A stretch of DNA of 64,000 nucleotides from Euleptes europaea (lineage: Eukaryota; Chordata; Lepidosauria; Squamata; Sphaerodactylidae): contig NC_079314.1 of assembly GCF_029931775.1 (NCBI RefSeq), positions 74,763,879-74,827,878 on the forward strand, written 5' to 3'. The notes under the pieces are model-generated. The model was given only the letters and a program-made list of their open reading frames with translations. It did not search any database and was not told the DNA's origin. Positions 23,991-35,908 of the stretch are shown here, piece by piece. Position 1 is the stretch's first letter, and every line of letters begins with the position of its first letter. The position numbers and the translations under genes are program-made.

Positions 23991-24611
23991 ATATGATAGT
24001 TAGACTTTGTTATCAATAAGGATAGAATAAAAACATGGACAATCTGCGAAATGTTGGGAGAATGGAATTTTTGTCTGTCCCATATTACTGTTTATAACTG
24101 TGCTCCAGATATCCTTTTAATATACAGAAGGACATGGCCAAGATTGTATATCAAGGTTCTGCCATGTTTGGGTCTTTCTTGTGGGGGGGCATTGTGGCAA
24201 CAACATCTCTTCATACTGCACCAAAGCCCATTCTGATGTTTTCCCAGTTGTTGCAGGTGGCTTGTTGAGTTGTGAACAAGGCTAGTCTCTCCTGGAAGTC
24301 CTTCCAATCCAGATTTCTGTTTCATCCTGAACCATGAACTTGTGCACAGGCAAGGCTCCTTCTTAAAGACAGACAGAGAGAGAGACCCAGACACGATTAT
24401 ATGTACAGCCTTCCCCTCTGTTAAGTTACCTTCCTTTACTCCTTCAGGTCCCTTCTTAATCTATTTCTTTAGCAAGGCCTTTCCTGATCTGTTCTGCATT
24501 ATTTCTATCCCTGGCCAACTCCCCCTTTGTCCATCCGTGTTGTTCTTCTTCAATCCTTGCATGTTGCAGTATGTGCATATGTTACATGCACACATTAAAA
24601 CACACTGGAGA

Positions 24612-25122
24612 GTCAAGTGCGGTGTAGTAGTTAATAGCAGTGGTTGGACTGGTGGACTGTGATCTGGAGAACCGGGTTTGACTCCCCACTCCTCCACATG
24701 AGCGGCTAGGGTTGCCAACCTCCAGCTAATAACAGAAGATCTCCTGCTAATACAACTGATCTCCAGCCGATATAGATCATTTCACCTGGAGAAAATGGCC
24801 ACCTTGGCAATTGGCACTGAAGTCCCTCCCCTCCCCCAAACCCCGCCCTCCTTAGGCTCTGCCCAAAAAACCTCCCACCGATGGCGAAGAGGGACCTGGC
24901 AACCCTATGAGCGTTGGAGGCTAATCTGGTGAACTGGATTTGTTTCCCCACTCCTCCACATGAAGCCAGCTGGGTGACCTTGGGCTAGTCACACACTTAT
25001 AGCCCCATTTACCGCACAGGGTGTCTGTTGTGAGGAGGGGTAGAAAAGGTGATTATAAGCCGGCTTGATTCTTCCTTAAGTGGCAGAGAAAGTCAGCATA
25101 TAAAAACCAACTCTTCTTCTTT
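24612..25122 (+). mobile_element. tRNA-derived CORE-SINE split by a hAT-type insertion
   Basis: The head GTGCGGTGTAGTAGTTAATA, B box GGGTTTGACTCCCCACTCC and the CORE and tail (CATATAAAAACCAACTCTTC) are collinear once 24707-24907 is set aside. The insertion lies in the CACATGAGCGG segment. Confidence 0.88.
24707..24907 (+). mobile_element. hAT-type short element nested in a SINE
   Basis: It runs from TAGGGTTGCCAACC to GGCAACCCTA, flanked by TGAGCGGC and TGAGCGTT. The host SINE consensus in other copies has the uninterrupted site, which confirms insertion and 8 bp duplication. Confidence 0.88.
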
Positions 25123-25844
25123 ATTGAATTAACTATAGATGCAACGATAGCATGTTGTATATTGAAAGTTGCCTGTGCGAGGACTATGTCATTTCTGTAC
25201 AACACCATCATCATACTAGTAGCTTGTGCACAGAAAGAAATATTACACAGCACTGAGTTTTAACCACCATGCAGATCTTTACTCGTACCATCCTAAACTG
25301 TTTGAGAAACTGGTGCATAATAGTCCCTTCACTGTACAATTTCCCGAATATAGCCTGTCTGTTCAAATCAGCAGAATTTATTTCATTGCCTCTTGAAGGA
25401 GGATACTTTAGATTTGAGAAGGCTAAAGGACATCATTGTTTATACTGTCTAGGCTTTGGGCCTAGGGGCTTGCCCTTGCAGGAGATCACCGTTATAGATG
25501 ATTCCCTGTAAACCATCCTCTGGAGATGCAAAAGGAAATGATTCATCATTACTGACCTTTACCCTTGAAAAGCAAAGCAAAACACATATGGAGCCATAGC
25601 ATTCTCCACTAGACAAATCAGATGGTTAACACAAAATCAGATAACAAATCATGTGGCTAGCATAAAGCCTTGCACATACTTTGCAGGCAGTTCCGTAGGG
25701 GAAAAAAAGACCACAGCATAGTTCACTGATTCTTGGAAATGGTTGACTTAGAAGAAGGAGGGAAAGAAATGGCTCAATTTGGAAAGGGTCTGGTGAGGTG
25801 ATTCATCTCATTTTCATGTTCGGGGAATACAATTAAAAGGGCAT
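25123..25844. other. no gene seen
   Basis: Unique-looking intergenic DNA. Confidence 0.6.
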
Positions 25845-26850
25845 ATTTTTTCATAAGATAGTTGAACAGTGTAGGGACCAAGTTTTCCGATGACACAAAA
25901 TTATCCAGGATGGTGTAAACCAAGGCTGTGAAGAGCTCCAGGAGAATCTCCACAAATTGGGTGCGCAGGCAACATTGAGGCAGATGAAGTTCAGTGGAGG
26001 TAAGTATATGGTGATGCATAATGGAACAAAGAAAAATCCAAACTTTAAGTATATGCTAATGAGGACTGAACCAGTTGGGACCAAGAGGGAAAGAGACTTT
26101 CGGGTCATAGTGGATAGCTCAATGAAAATGTCAACCCACCATGCCAGAACAAGGGGAACAGGAAAACTCTGCTGGGGATTATTAGGAAAGGGATTGAAAA
26201 TAAAACAGCTAATATTATAATGCCACTGTATAGATCTATGGTGCTGCCTCATTTGGAAAACTGCATGCAGTTCTAGTCACCATATCTCAAAAAGGATATT
26301 ACCCAGCTGGAAAAAGTACAGAAGAGCTCAACCAAGATGGTGTTGGAGCACCTTTTCTTTGAGGAAAGGCTGAAGAGCCTGGGGATTTTCAGTTTGGAAA
26401 AGAGATGCCTGGGGGGAGGGGGAGAGCACATGAAAGAAGATTATAAAATTATGCATGTGGTCGAGAGAGTGGAAAGAGAGAACTTTTTCTCCCTCTCCCA
26501 ACATCTTAAACTTGTGAGCATTTAATGAATCTGATGGGCAGCAGAGTCAGGATGGACGAAAGGAAATAATTCTCTACTCAGTGAGCTTTAAAAGGGGATT
26601 AGAAAGATTCCTGTAGGACAGGTCCATCAGTGGCTGCTAGCCATGGTGACTAAAGGGAACCTCTGCATTCAGAAGCAGTGAACCTCTGAATACCAGTGTG
26701 CCAGGAGTCAATAACAGGAGAAGGCCTTAGCCTCTAGGCCCTGTTGTTGGACCTCCAGAGGAACTTGTTGGCCACTGTGTGAGACAGGATGCTGGACTTG
26801 ACCACTCATCTTATCCAGAATTATTCTTCTTATGTACTTAGTTAAAATAG
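25845..26850 (+). mobile_element. CR1 LINE, 3' part of ORF2 and 3' UTR
   Basis: Broken frames encode CR1-like words: MKFSGGKYMVMHNG (about 25985-26030), IIMPLYRSM-type and QLEKVQKSS (26220-26330), and [20 protein letters not shown] (26345-26405). The UTR has TGGATGGGTCTG-like terminal words (GATGCTGGACTTGACC) and ends with TTCTTCTTATG, as expected of a CR1 tail. Frame changes and stops make it non-functional. Confidence 0.78.
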
Positions 26851-26953
26851 AAGCTGATTTAGAAACAAATAAAAGCAAGTTTATGGAAGATGAAAAGTAT
26901 CATCATAAAGTTGTGTAAGCCGTCATTGTGCCTACATAATTAAAGTAACCAAT

Positions 26954-27159
26954 TAGGGTGCCAACCTCCAGGTGATGGCTGCAGATCTCCTGCTATTACA
27001 ACTGATCTCCAGCCGATAGAGATCAGTTCACCTGGAGAAAATGGCTGGTTTGGCAATAGGACCCTATGGCATTGAAGTCCCTCCCCTCCAAACCCTGCAC
27101 TCCTCAGGCTCCGCCCCAAAAACCTTCCACCAGTAGCAAAGAAGGGCCTGGCAACCCTA
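26954..27159 (+). mobile_element. hAT-type short element with 8 bp flanks
   Basis: It runs from TAGGGTGCCAACCTCCAGG to GGCAACCCTA. Flanks TAACCAAT and TCACCAAT match at seven of eight bases. Confidence 0.85.
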
Positions 27160-27575
27160 TCACCAATATGTTACAGTTTGTTTTATATTATTAATAGCCT
27201 GGAGACACACTTACAAGAAGGAAGTGCAGGCCAATTCTTTAAGAGGCCTGAGTCCAGGTGATCCTACACAAGAAACAAGTGGGCAGGAGAGGAGCCAGCA
27301 CCATATCATCTACAGCCAGAAAAACTTTAAATTGATGCAAGGACCTGAGTTTGAATAGATTACCACAATGCATCACCATAGTTTATTTTTTCGGATGTAG
27401 CAGATCTGGTTGAATACTGACTGCTCTTTAGGTCACCCATCTTCATATTTCAGGGCCACATAGATGTTACATCTGCCACAAGATTGCCACAGTGACACAA
27501 ACTTTTACAATAACAAACTACCTGGCTCCAACACCAACTATTTTGGAGTTTGTTTTTTGCACATCCCTATTCAAG

Positions 27576-27775
27576 ACTATGCCCTGACCTTGATAGCCCA
27601 AGCTAGCCCAATCTAGTCAGATCTCAGAAGCTAAGCAGGGTCAGCCCTGGTCAGTATTTGGATGGGAGTCCAGCAAGGAATACCAAGGTCCCTATGCAGA
27701 GGTGACAAACCACCTCTGAACATCTCTTGCCTTGAAAAACCGTACAGGGTTGTGACTTGATGGGGGAGGGAATTC
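27576..27775 (+). mobile_element. 5S-rRNA-derived SINE
   Basis: The head GTCAGATCTCAGAAGCTAAG and CAGTATTTGGATGGGAGTCC are 5S-like. The body AAACCACCTCTGAACATCTC and the tail GGGTTGTGACTTGATGG follow in the same order as the other copies. Confidence 0.85.
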
Positions 27776-28927
27776 AAGACTGTGCTTTCGCAACAGAGGC
27801 TTGGACTAACAGTACTCTGTATTATTAAAAAGGTAAATAAAGTATAATGTTATCTTTAGGGGTACACATGATTTCCATTCACCAGCTTCATGTATGAAGG
27901 CCGCAAGCCTTTTTATCACTCAGAGTGGGCAATTACATCCATGCTTTTGAAGCTTCAAGGCTAGATAACTATTATGTACTGTATATGGAAGTGCCTTGAA
28001 AGCTTTGGAGGCTGCTGCTAATGCAGTATGCAGCAAAAAAGCTCTACGTGCCAAGTCGTATGTTATTTTTTGAACATTAAAATGCTAGATGCTGCAGACA
28101 GTGAAGACTGTACTTTAGATCAGGATAAATGTGGCTTGAAACAGGTCTCACTAGCAGAATTTTATTTTCCCTGCTAATTATATTCATGTTAAAAGACTGA
28201 GCTTCATCAACAAAGAAGCTTGGTCAGTCTAACATTTCCATGAGATGCTTTCATTCAAAGGTGTGTATTTTCACTTCACAGCTCTGATTGGGGCTTTGCA
28301 CAATCAACTATAATCAAGCCTCAGTCCTTCCTTGATCTGTCGTTGAATTTGACCCCTAACACAGTAGAGATGAAGTTTCAGGATGGCCAATAAAACCATA
28401 ATTGGAAACACCTCATTAAACAGGCAGAAATGTCACAGATAGTTAACAACAAGCTCAGCTATTCAATTTTATTTCCTATAATCTTCCTCTGACCTACTAC
28501 TGTAGGGAAGAATGGTAAAGTGAAATTACCAGCTCCACAGGAAGATTTTGCAAAATTAAACTGTAACTGGCAACTAGACAATACTACTTTTTAAAAACAA
28601 AAGCAGAGCATTAGTCTTTGAGAATAAGAGTATATTTTTATTGGACTAATTCTTGAAGTCTGTACTGTTCTACAAGCTTTCAAACTGTGCAGCTGCATTA
28701 ATTCTTTATCAGTCATTTATGTTCAATTGAAAGAAAAAAAGAATAGCTATAGTTATTATGGTTATCAACTTACAATAATAAACATTCAGGACAAAAATAT
28801 TAACTGAGCATATGGATAAACCTGAAGTTCATGTATGGATCAATAAGTTACAAGATGCTCCCATTCCTAAACAGATAATTGCCCATCCATTGAGCAGGTA
28901 TCAACTGCTCCCCCTCACCCCTGCGTT
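27776..28927. other. no gene seen; candidate conserved non-coding stretch
   Basis: Repeat-poor, AT-leaning sequence. Bases 28180-28500 look unique and lack decay signatures, but conservation cannot be judged from one genome. Confidence 0.45.
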
Positions 28928-29133
28928 TAGGGTTGCCAGCCTCCAGGTATTAGCAGATCTCCTGCTATTACAACTGATCTCCAGCCGATAGAGATCAGTT
29001 CACCTGGAGAAAATGGCCACTTTGGGAACTGGACTCTATGGCATTGAAGTCCCTCCCCTCCCCAAACCCTGCCCTCCTCAGGCTCCACCCCAAAATTCTC
29101 CCGCCGGTGGCAAAGAGAGACTTGGCAACCCTA
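28928..29133 (+). mobile_element. hAT-type short element with 8 bp flanks
   Basis: It runs from TAGGGTTGCCAGCC to TTGGCAACCCTA. CCTGCGTT (28920-28927) and CCTGCATT (29134-29141) flank it. A good copy for the family consensus. Confidence 0.88.
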
Positions 29134-30079
29134 CCTGCATTCAATGAATAGAACTGAAAATAGATGCTATTCCATGTCTGGGCCTAAAACGGATAAATGA
29201 CAATATTCCAGATATCTTGCTGTAAGGAATGTATCTCATAAAATTGTATCTCTTAAAATAGGCTGTAATGTTTATTTCTTGACAGAATTAAAATGGCTTG
29301 CCTGTCCAAGTTCCAGCTTGAGTTCATTTAAAGAAGAACTGTGCCCTTTGTTAGAGATGTGAGACTCCCCCACCCCAGGGAAAAGAGAAGAGCTTTCAAA
29401 ACTGATACTGAAAGAAGAATGAAAGAAGTCAGGAACAGCTGAGAAACAGCCCTACCTGTGGCCTGAAACAGAAATCTGGTAACTTCAGGATTATTCTGCC
29501 GACCTCTTAATTAACTACTGTATAGCTAGGTTTATATCTAGGGAAACATGGTTGTGTTTATTGCTCATTTGATTTCCCTTTGCTCAGTAGCTGCCAGAAA
29601 ACATTTTGCTCAATGTCCCCCCCCCCTCTTTTGAAATAAATGACTGAAAATATAAGTAAAGTTAAAATTTCCCTTTTCTGAAATGTCTACATAAAATCTG
29701 GACTTTGTTCATGCTTATTGGAGTTCAAAGAGAAGGTGGGGGAGACTCCTGCCTGACTCTGAATAGCTCTCAGAAGTGAGATTCTCAAGGCTTTTCCTGC
29801 ATTCATGTGATTCAGAGGAGGTGTCCAGTCCTCATTTTGAAAAAGAGTTTTTTATAAGACAAAAATAGAGGGCCTAGGTCCAGATGACTAGAAAGGCATA
29901 TTTGTGATTCTTAATCTATTGGTGTTTGAGGGAATAAAGCTAGGGAGGTCAACCCCCTACCAGGCTTTAGCAGTTTAGAACCTGGGTCAGCTGAGTAAAT
30001 GGCACATCCCTTGTGGTTGAACAAGGTGCCTGTGGGAACCATTTTCCCACAGCATCAGTTACATGTTGTACTCGATTCA
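29134..30079. other. no gene seen
   Basis: Unique-looking intergenic sequence with a C-run near 29622. Confidence 0.55.
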
Positions 30080-30335
30080 TGTAGAAGAAGAAGAGCTGGT
30101 TTTTATATGCCGATTTTCTCTACCTTTTTAAGGAGAATCAAACCGGCTTACAATCTCCTTCCCTTCCTCTCCCCACAACAGACACCTTGTGAGGTAGGCA
30201 GAGCTGAGAGAGCTCTAAGAGAACTGTGACTAGCCCAAGGTCACCCAGATGGCTTCATGTAGAGGAGTGGGGAATCAAACTCGGTTCTCCAGATTAGAGT
30301 CCACCGCTTTTAACCACTACACTACATTGGCTGTA
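30080..30335 (-). mobile_element. tRNA-derived CORE-SINE
   Basis: On the minus strand the head CAATGTAGTGTAGTGGTTAA, B box GAGTTTGATTCCCCACTCC, CORE GGTGACCTTGGGCTAGTCAC and tail CGGCATATAAAAACCAGCTC are all present. The duplicated CTCCACAT segment occurs once. Confidence 0.85.
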
Positions 30336-31565
30336 GGTAGGATGGGCCAAGAAGTAAGGCAGCCTTATGCAATCCGGCTGTCCCACCACTTATTGATTCA
30401 ACAGGTGAGCTTTGCTCAACCTATAGACATGCCTACTTGTGTGTCATCACTGTGACATGGTGACAATGAAAGCAAGTGCTGATTGTGCACTGAGAGCAAT
30501 TAAAATCCTTACACTGAATAGAAAGCAGATTGAATTCCCATGGAGTGAATGGACACGATCCTTCTGAAAGTGCAAAAGAAGGGAACTGGAAATGATAATC
30601 AATCTCAATGTTTTCCTGGGTCTCCCGGGCCATTTCATCTGATAATGATAAAGGCCCCTTCTAGATAATAATAGCCAGCAGTCTTTAAATTAATTACTGT
30701 GAACGTGTCACTCTGATTCCAGAGAGACGACTCCAAAGGATGTGTTTTTAGGAGTGCGGCCAAGTTTTCTACTTATGTTAATTGCCATTGCACAAGAGAA
30801 GACCAAAGGTCCTGCAAGCTGCAGTCCTGTGAGGCCTTCCTGCATTAGGATTTTATGGCAAGTCAATGCTGATTTGAGGTGTGTTAAAATACACCTGACC
30901 TGTATCATCCACCCAGGGAATCCTTGCAGGCCACGGCTACTTGAAGAAAATCCTGTTGCCCTGGTTTGTCTGCTTCCATTTCCCAAATGTGCAAGGGCAA
31001 CAATGGCTATTTTCTCTGACAGATCATTGCCTTTGTGAAGACGTGATGTAGCTTGGGTTGCTGTACGCAACACAGAGCAACCGACATTCCAGAAATAATG
31101 GCACATACACTATGTATCCATTAGGGAAAGAGTTAATTGTTTAAAAATATTTATAATGTTGAAAACTCAGAAGTCAGAAGGAAGAAGAAAATACACATGC
31201 ACACATACAGTGAAACACGTTTAATTGTGTGTAGAGCTGATTTTGCAACGTATCTAGTAATAAAAACATTTTGTGCTCCAAATTTTTGTATAGCCATTTT
31301 CATTTCTTTATCATCCAAGTGGCATGTTGATTTGGTGTACATTTGGATTGGAAATGGGGGATGACATTTTAATGCCTCCGACTGTAAGATCTACTTCAAA
31401 TATTATTTAAAAATCAAACACATCAGAGAGAGACAGAGAGAGAGACAGAGAAAGAGAGAGATTAGCTGGGTCTCTGCTGTGCTAGTTTTCTATTTGGAGG
31501 AAGGGTGGTGGTTGTTTTGCCCAGAGGAGTAGTTTGAAGTGGTACAATCTATTATACCACCTCAG
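30336..31565. other. no gene seen; candidate conserved non-coding stretch
   Basis: Repeat-free except for an (AG)n tract at 31423-31461. Bases 30660-31030 are unique and moderately GC-rich with overlapping open frames on both strands, none with a known domain. Confidence 0.45.
31423..31461. repeat. (AG)n microsatellite
   Basis: Imperfect AGAGAGACAG units. Confidence 0.9.
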
Positions 31566-31776
31566 TAGGGTTGCCAGGTCCCTCTTCGCCACCGGCGGGA
31601 GGTTTTTGGGGTGGAGCCTGAGGAGGAAAGGGTTTGGGAAGGGGAAGGGAGGTACTTCAATGCCATAGACTCCAGTTGCCAAAGTGGCTATTTCCTCCAG
31701 ATGAACTGATCTCGTATCTCCTGGAGATCAGTTGTAATAGCAGGAGATCTCCAGCTATTACCTGGAGGTTCGCAAC
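31566..31776 (-). mobile_element. hAT-type short element with 8 bp flanks
   Basis: TAGGGTTGCCAGGTCCC starts and TTCGCAAC ends the copy. CACCTCAG and CACCTCAA flank it. The last few bases of the usual terminus are lost. Confidence 0.8.
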
Positions 31777-33810
31777 CACCTCAACCATCTCATACCACTG
31801 CATGTAAGCTTATTCTGTGAATACTGAATACTGTGGTCAACCTCTTAGACAAGACCATTGATTAAGGTTCTGGAGGTAACCATGAAATGCACCTGTACAG
31901 CATAAAATGTATTGCGACATACCTAATTTCCCTGAGGGGTGGGGATTTTCAGGGGCAACATTTACCTAGTTTGGTACCCTTTGGAGCGGAGAGTACTGAA
32001 GATATATGGCATTTTGGAGTATTTGCTTTATTTACAGATATTCAGGTACGGCACAGGTGGGGCACTTCTATAATCCTAGCTACTACCACTGTCAGATCCT
32101 CAAAGAGATGGAAAGAGATCTTACCTCTCCAAAGTGCTTCATTCTCTCCAAGCAGAGTCCATCTGCCTCTCTCTCTTTTCCAGTATCAGTACTGTGCTTC
32201 CTTTTCACACTCCCGCACATAACTTCTGCCTCCCTCCAGCTAGCCATGAAGCTCTTCTCTTCCAGCCAGGACTGGCATTTGAACAAACCCATTTCCTGAC
32301 ACTTGAGCCACATGAAGGAGGCATTGGTGGCATCAGTATCTACAGTTGTTAAGTCACATTACCATTCCTTTTGTTGTGGGCTCTGATTTCCCCCAAGGTG
32401 TGCTACTTTGGGCCAAGCCAATAGGACAGACCCACGACAAATTCCAAGCTTGTTACACTAGGAAACTGACTGAGATATCGTAGTTCACATGAATGGCAGA
32501 CCACTCAGTCATTGTTTTCTGTCAAGCGATCTTGCCATGATTCCCCTGTGGTTCCAGTTGCTCAAAGCCGTTGCTACTTTAAAAAAACACGCACACGAGA
32601 ACTCAAGAATATGACAGCTGCAAATGCAAACCAGATTACACCTTAATTAATACCATTCAGGAAGCCATGTTTGCAGCTGCAAAAGGAACTGACTAATCCA
32701 GACTCTCTTCATTCCTTTAATTGCTTTTAAAAGCTATGGAAAGGATGCTGCTCTTCAAGAACATGAAGCATATTTGTCATTGAAGGACCTTGCTCCAATT
32801 GTCATCCACTGCACAATTTTTTATTATTCTTTTTTTAAAACAGCAACAACAACAACAAAACCCTAAAGCTATATATAACATTATTTTCCTACGAGGAGCT
32901 GCAAACAGGCAATTCAAAATTTACCTCTTCCCATCCACAAGCAAAATGATGCTAAACACATTTGCTTTGCAATATCAGAGTTTAGGATGGAAACTCAAGC
33001 TCTAATAGTATTGCCAATTCATTTTCAAGGCCAAGCCTATCGCTGTTTGTTTAAAACTCAAGTTCTTCCCTGGAATTTTACTATACTCACTTACACATCT
33101 AGTACACAACAGAATAGTACAGAGACTGTGCATGCAGTTGTGGCAGTTAACAACACTGGTATTCAAAAGGGACGAGGACATGTCTGACATTTTCTAAACC
33201 TATGCACAGAGAAATATAATTAAAACAGAACAGCCATTCTTCTTGTGCTCCCTTCTCTCAGACAATGCAGAGAAAGCATGAAAGGCAGGATAATTGCAGG
33301 CTAGAATGGTATATTATGTTCGCTGCAAAGGTATTATTGAAAGGACATGCCCCTGGATGGTGATCCTCTGTTGTACATTCTAATAGGGTTGCTAGCATTG
33401 CTCCAGCAAATACTGTAAGATTTGATGGTGATGCCTAGGGAGGATGTGATGTCATTTCTAGGCAACACTTTAGGAATTTCCCCTAATCTTTATGGTAAAG
33501 ACTATAGAGACATGGGGAAATTCCTAGACTATCAATATGGATGCCATTTCCTACCCATTTGCTCTAGAGTGGGGGATTGGGGCCAAAGGCAGGCATTTAC
33601 CCACTGCAGGCAGGCAAATGGCAAGCCCACATCCCAGTCATAATGCTTAGACATACTTACAGTGTGGTCCTCAGCCACCCGATTGCTAAGATGCTTCTTA
33701 AAAGAAGATTCCCTCAGGATCCCCTCTTGCATTACCCAGACCTAATTTGCATATAATGTGAAAGAAAATCACATGACTTGCCTAGAGTTGCCATATTGTG
33801 GTGCACCAGG
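31777..33810. other. no gene seen
   Basis: Unique-looking intergenic sequence. It contains an (AAC)n stretch at about 32842-32858. Overlapping frames near 32000-32350 are open on both strands but have no domain. Confidence 0.55.
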
Positions 33811-33996
33811 CAGGGATGCCAACCTCCAGGTGAAACCTTGGGATCCCCCAGAATTACAGCTCATCTCCAATCTACAGTGAAAATGGATGCTTTGCGAGGT
33901 GGACTCTACGACATTCTACCCCATTGAGGTCCCTGTTCTCCCTAGGCTCCACCCCAAAATCTCCAGGAGTTTCCCAACCTGGATCTGGCAACCCTA
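33811..33996 (+). mobile_element. hAT-type short element
   Basis: It runs from CAGGGATGCCAACCTCCAGG to GGCAACCCTA. It is internally shorter than most copies and its flanks are unclear. Confidence 0.72.
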
Positions 33997-34658
33997 TCCT
34001 CCATCTCCTGGGGGTGGCCAGGGGCACCTGGCAACCCTAGTACCGGTTTTTATTCAGAATCTGGACCTGTTGTTTGATGTTTGTTTGGCCTATTAGCTGA
34101 CCTGGAGTCCCAGCTTTTTAAAAAGGGAGAGAGGGAGAAAGTTCCTGGGCCTTCTATGTAGGAAGAAAGAAGGCAAAAAGTGAATATAGTTTTCTGTTTA
34201 ATTTATGAAGTGGAAACAGGACGGTTCCACCTTCCTTTTGTTTTGTCCACTGAAAGAATTCATAGCTATGATTGATGGAACCTGCAACAATTGCTAGCTC
34301 CATTTGTGATACCTACTTCTTAGGCTCTGTCTTGTAAAAGGAAGGACTTTTAAGGTAAATTATCTAAATTTTCAACTTATTAAAAATAAGCAGCAATAAT
34401 GTAATAAAAAATGAGTATCCTTAAAAACTATAAAAGGGCAGTGTATATAGGCCACTTTTTGCAGCAGAAAAAAAGGTAACAGACAGCTCTGAGTCATGTC
34501 TTTTTTGAAAGAACACCATTACCTATAACCCGGTATTTTATACTGAGGTTAGTCTTGGTTTGTAAATTCTTGGTTTGTAAATTCACTCTTTGCAAGGTCT
34601 GTCTCTGTTTTATCTGGCAAATAGCCGTAAATAAATTATTAATATTAGTCACCGTTAC
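33997..34658. other. no gene seen
   Basis: Intergenic, AT-rich. Confidence 0.55.
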
Positions 34659-34671
34659 CATCATAAGAAAG

Positions 34672-35021
34672 TTTCAGGGGGTAGCCATGTTGGTCTGCAG
34701 TAGAAGCGCTAGATTCAAGTTCAGAACCACCTTAGAGACCAACAAGATTTTCAGGATATGAGCTTTCAAGAGTCAAAGCTTCCTTTGTCATATACAAGTA
34801 GGAACTGAGGTCCCTGAGTCCTTATATCCTAGTCAGAAAGTGGGAGGAGTGGTGCTAATTGAGCTGATGACATTTTGCATTGTATCTTTACTTCTTTGCT
34901 CCCTTCTTAGCAGCACCCCTTCACATTCTGACTGGGATGCAAGGACTCAGGAATCTCCATTCTGATTTGCATCTAACAAAGGGAGTTTATACCCCAGAAA
35001 GCTTGTTGGGCTAAACTAGCT
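34672..35021. mobile_element. Penelope-like fold-back element with perfect 13 bp target duplication
   Basis: It starts with GTAGCCATGTTGGTCTGCAG (34680-34699) and ends with an inverted related sequence (CCAGAAAGCTTGTTGGGC). CATCATAAGAAAG occurs at 34659-34671 and 35022-35034. The left arm in reverse reads TGACAAAGG, hairpin, TTGAAAGC, which fits a hammerhead core of the CTGACGA...CGAAAGC type after CpG loss. Confidence 0.75.
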
Positions 35022-35034
35022 CATCATAAGAAAG

Positions 35035-35908
35035 ACATGCCACCTCCACATGTTGGTCCGTGTGCTAGTTTACTGGGCACTAAGCGAAACCAGTTGAAAA
35101 TTTCACAAGGAAATCTGTGTTAAATGGAATATCACTACTGTGACAAGCTTCTGAGACCATTCTTTCACCTTTTGCGTATCTTTTCACAATGAAAAGAGAC
35201 AGATATGCTTTTATTTTAAATGAAAGCATGTGTCTTACCTCTTCTGGCATATTTTAAAGGTCATCAGGTCCTCAAGGGATCATTTTACATTGTTGAACTG
35301 AAAAACTACTTCTGTTTACTTTCACTTCCCGTATCAGTCCTGTGAAGCACATTGCACCAAATCTTCTACAGGATAATTTTAAAGATGGCAAATGTGACTT
35401 TGTATTAATAAGAAAAGAGTAATTGGTCCATGCTTGAAATGAGGCATTTACACAATGCCACCTCAGAAGGCCTGAAGTGAAATCAGATAAAAGGTGATGT
35501 GGTGTGTCCATGCCAGCCTCTCTCCTTGCACTGTGTGAATTGGTCTATATACACCACATGATTCATTGTCTCTAGGCCTCAGCCTGAACCACTGTTTGAA
35601 TTAAACAAGAAACTGTTTAAATGAACCAGTTTCTTGACACCAGGTGTGCCTTCACCTCTGTAAGGACAGTGTCACACATAGGTCATTTGTGCATGAGTAC
35701 TTTCACTCACGTTTGCCCCCAGTCTGTCTCGGTTGTTCCTTGAAGTTATGCATGAGTTTAGAGATGACCTCACTGCCAGCTCTCACAAATTCTGGGACTT
35801 CCCGTTCCTCTATTAACCCGATTCTTCCATCTCCCCTGAGCTCAGCTCGGGTGAAATCTCCATGCTTAAGGCAAAGCGCAGGACACAGAAGCTTGTGAGA
35901 GTGATGTT
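35035..35908. other. no gene seen
   Basis: Unique-looking intergenic sequence. Confidence 0.55.

Noticed and set aside
25851-26252. 133-codon frame on the minus strand
   Set aside because: It is the reverse complement of a CR1 reverse-transcriptase remnant.
30708-31106. 132-codon frame on the minus strand
   Set aside because: An overlapping plus-strand frame of similar length exists and neither shows a domain; kept only as possible conserved non-coding DNA.
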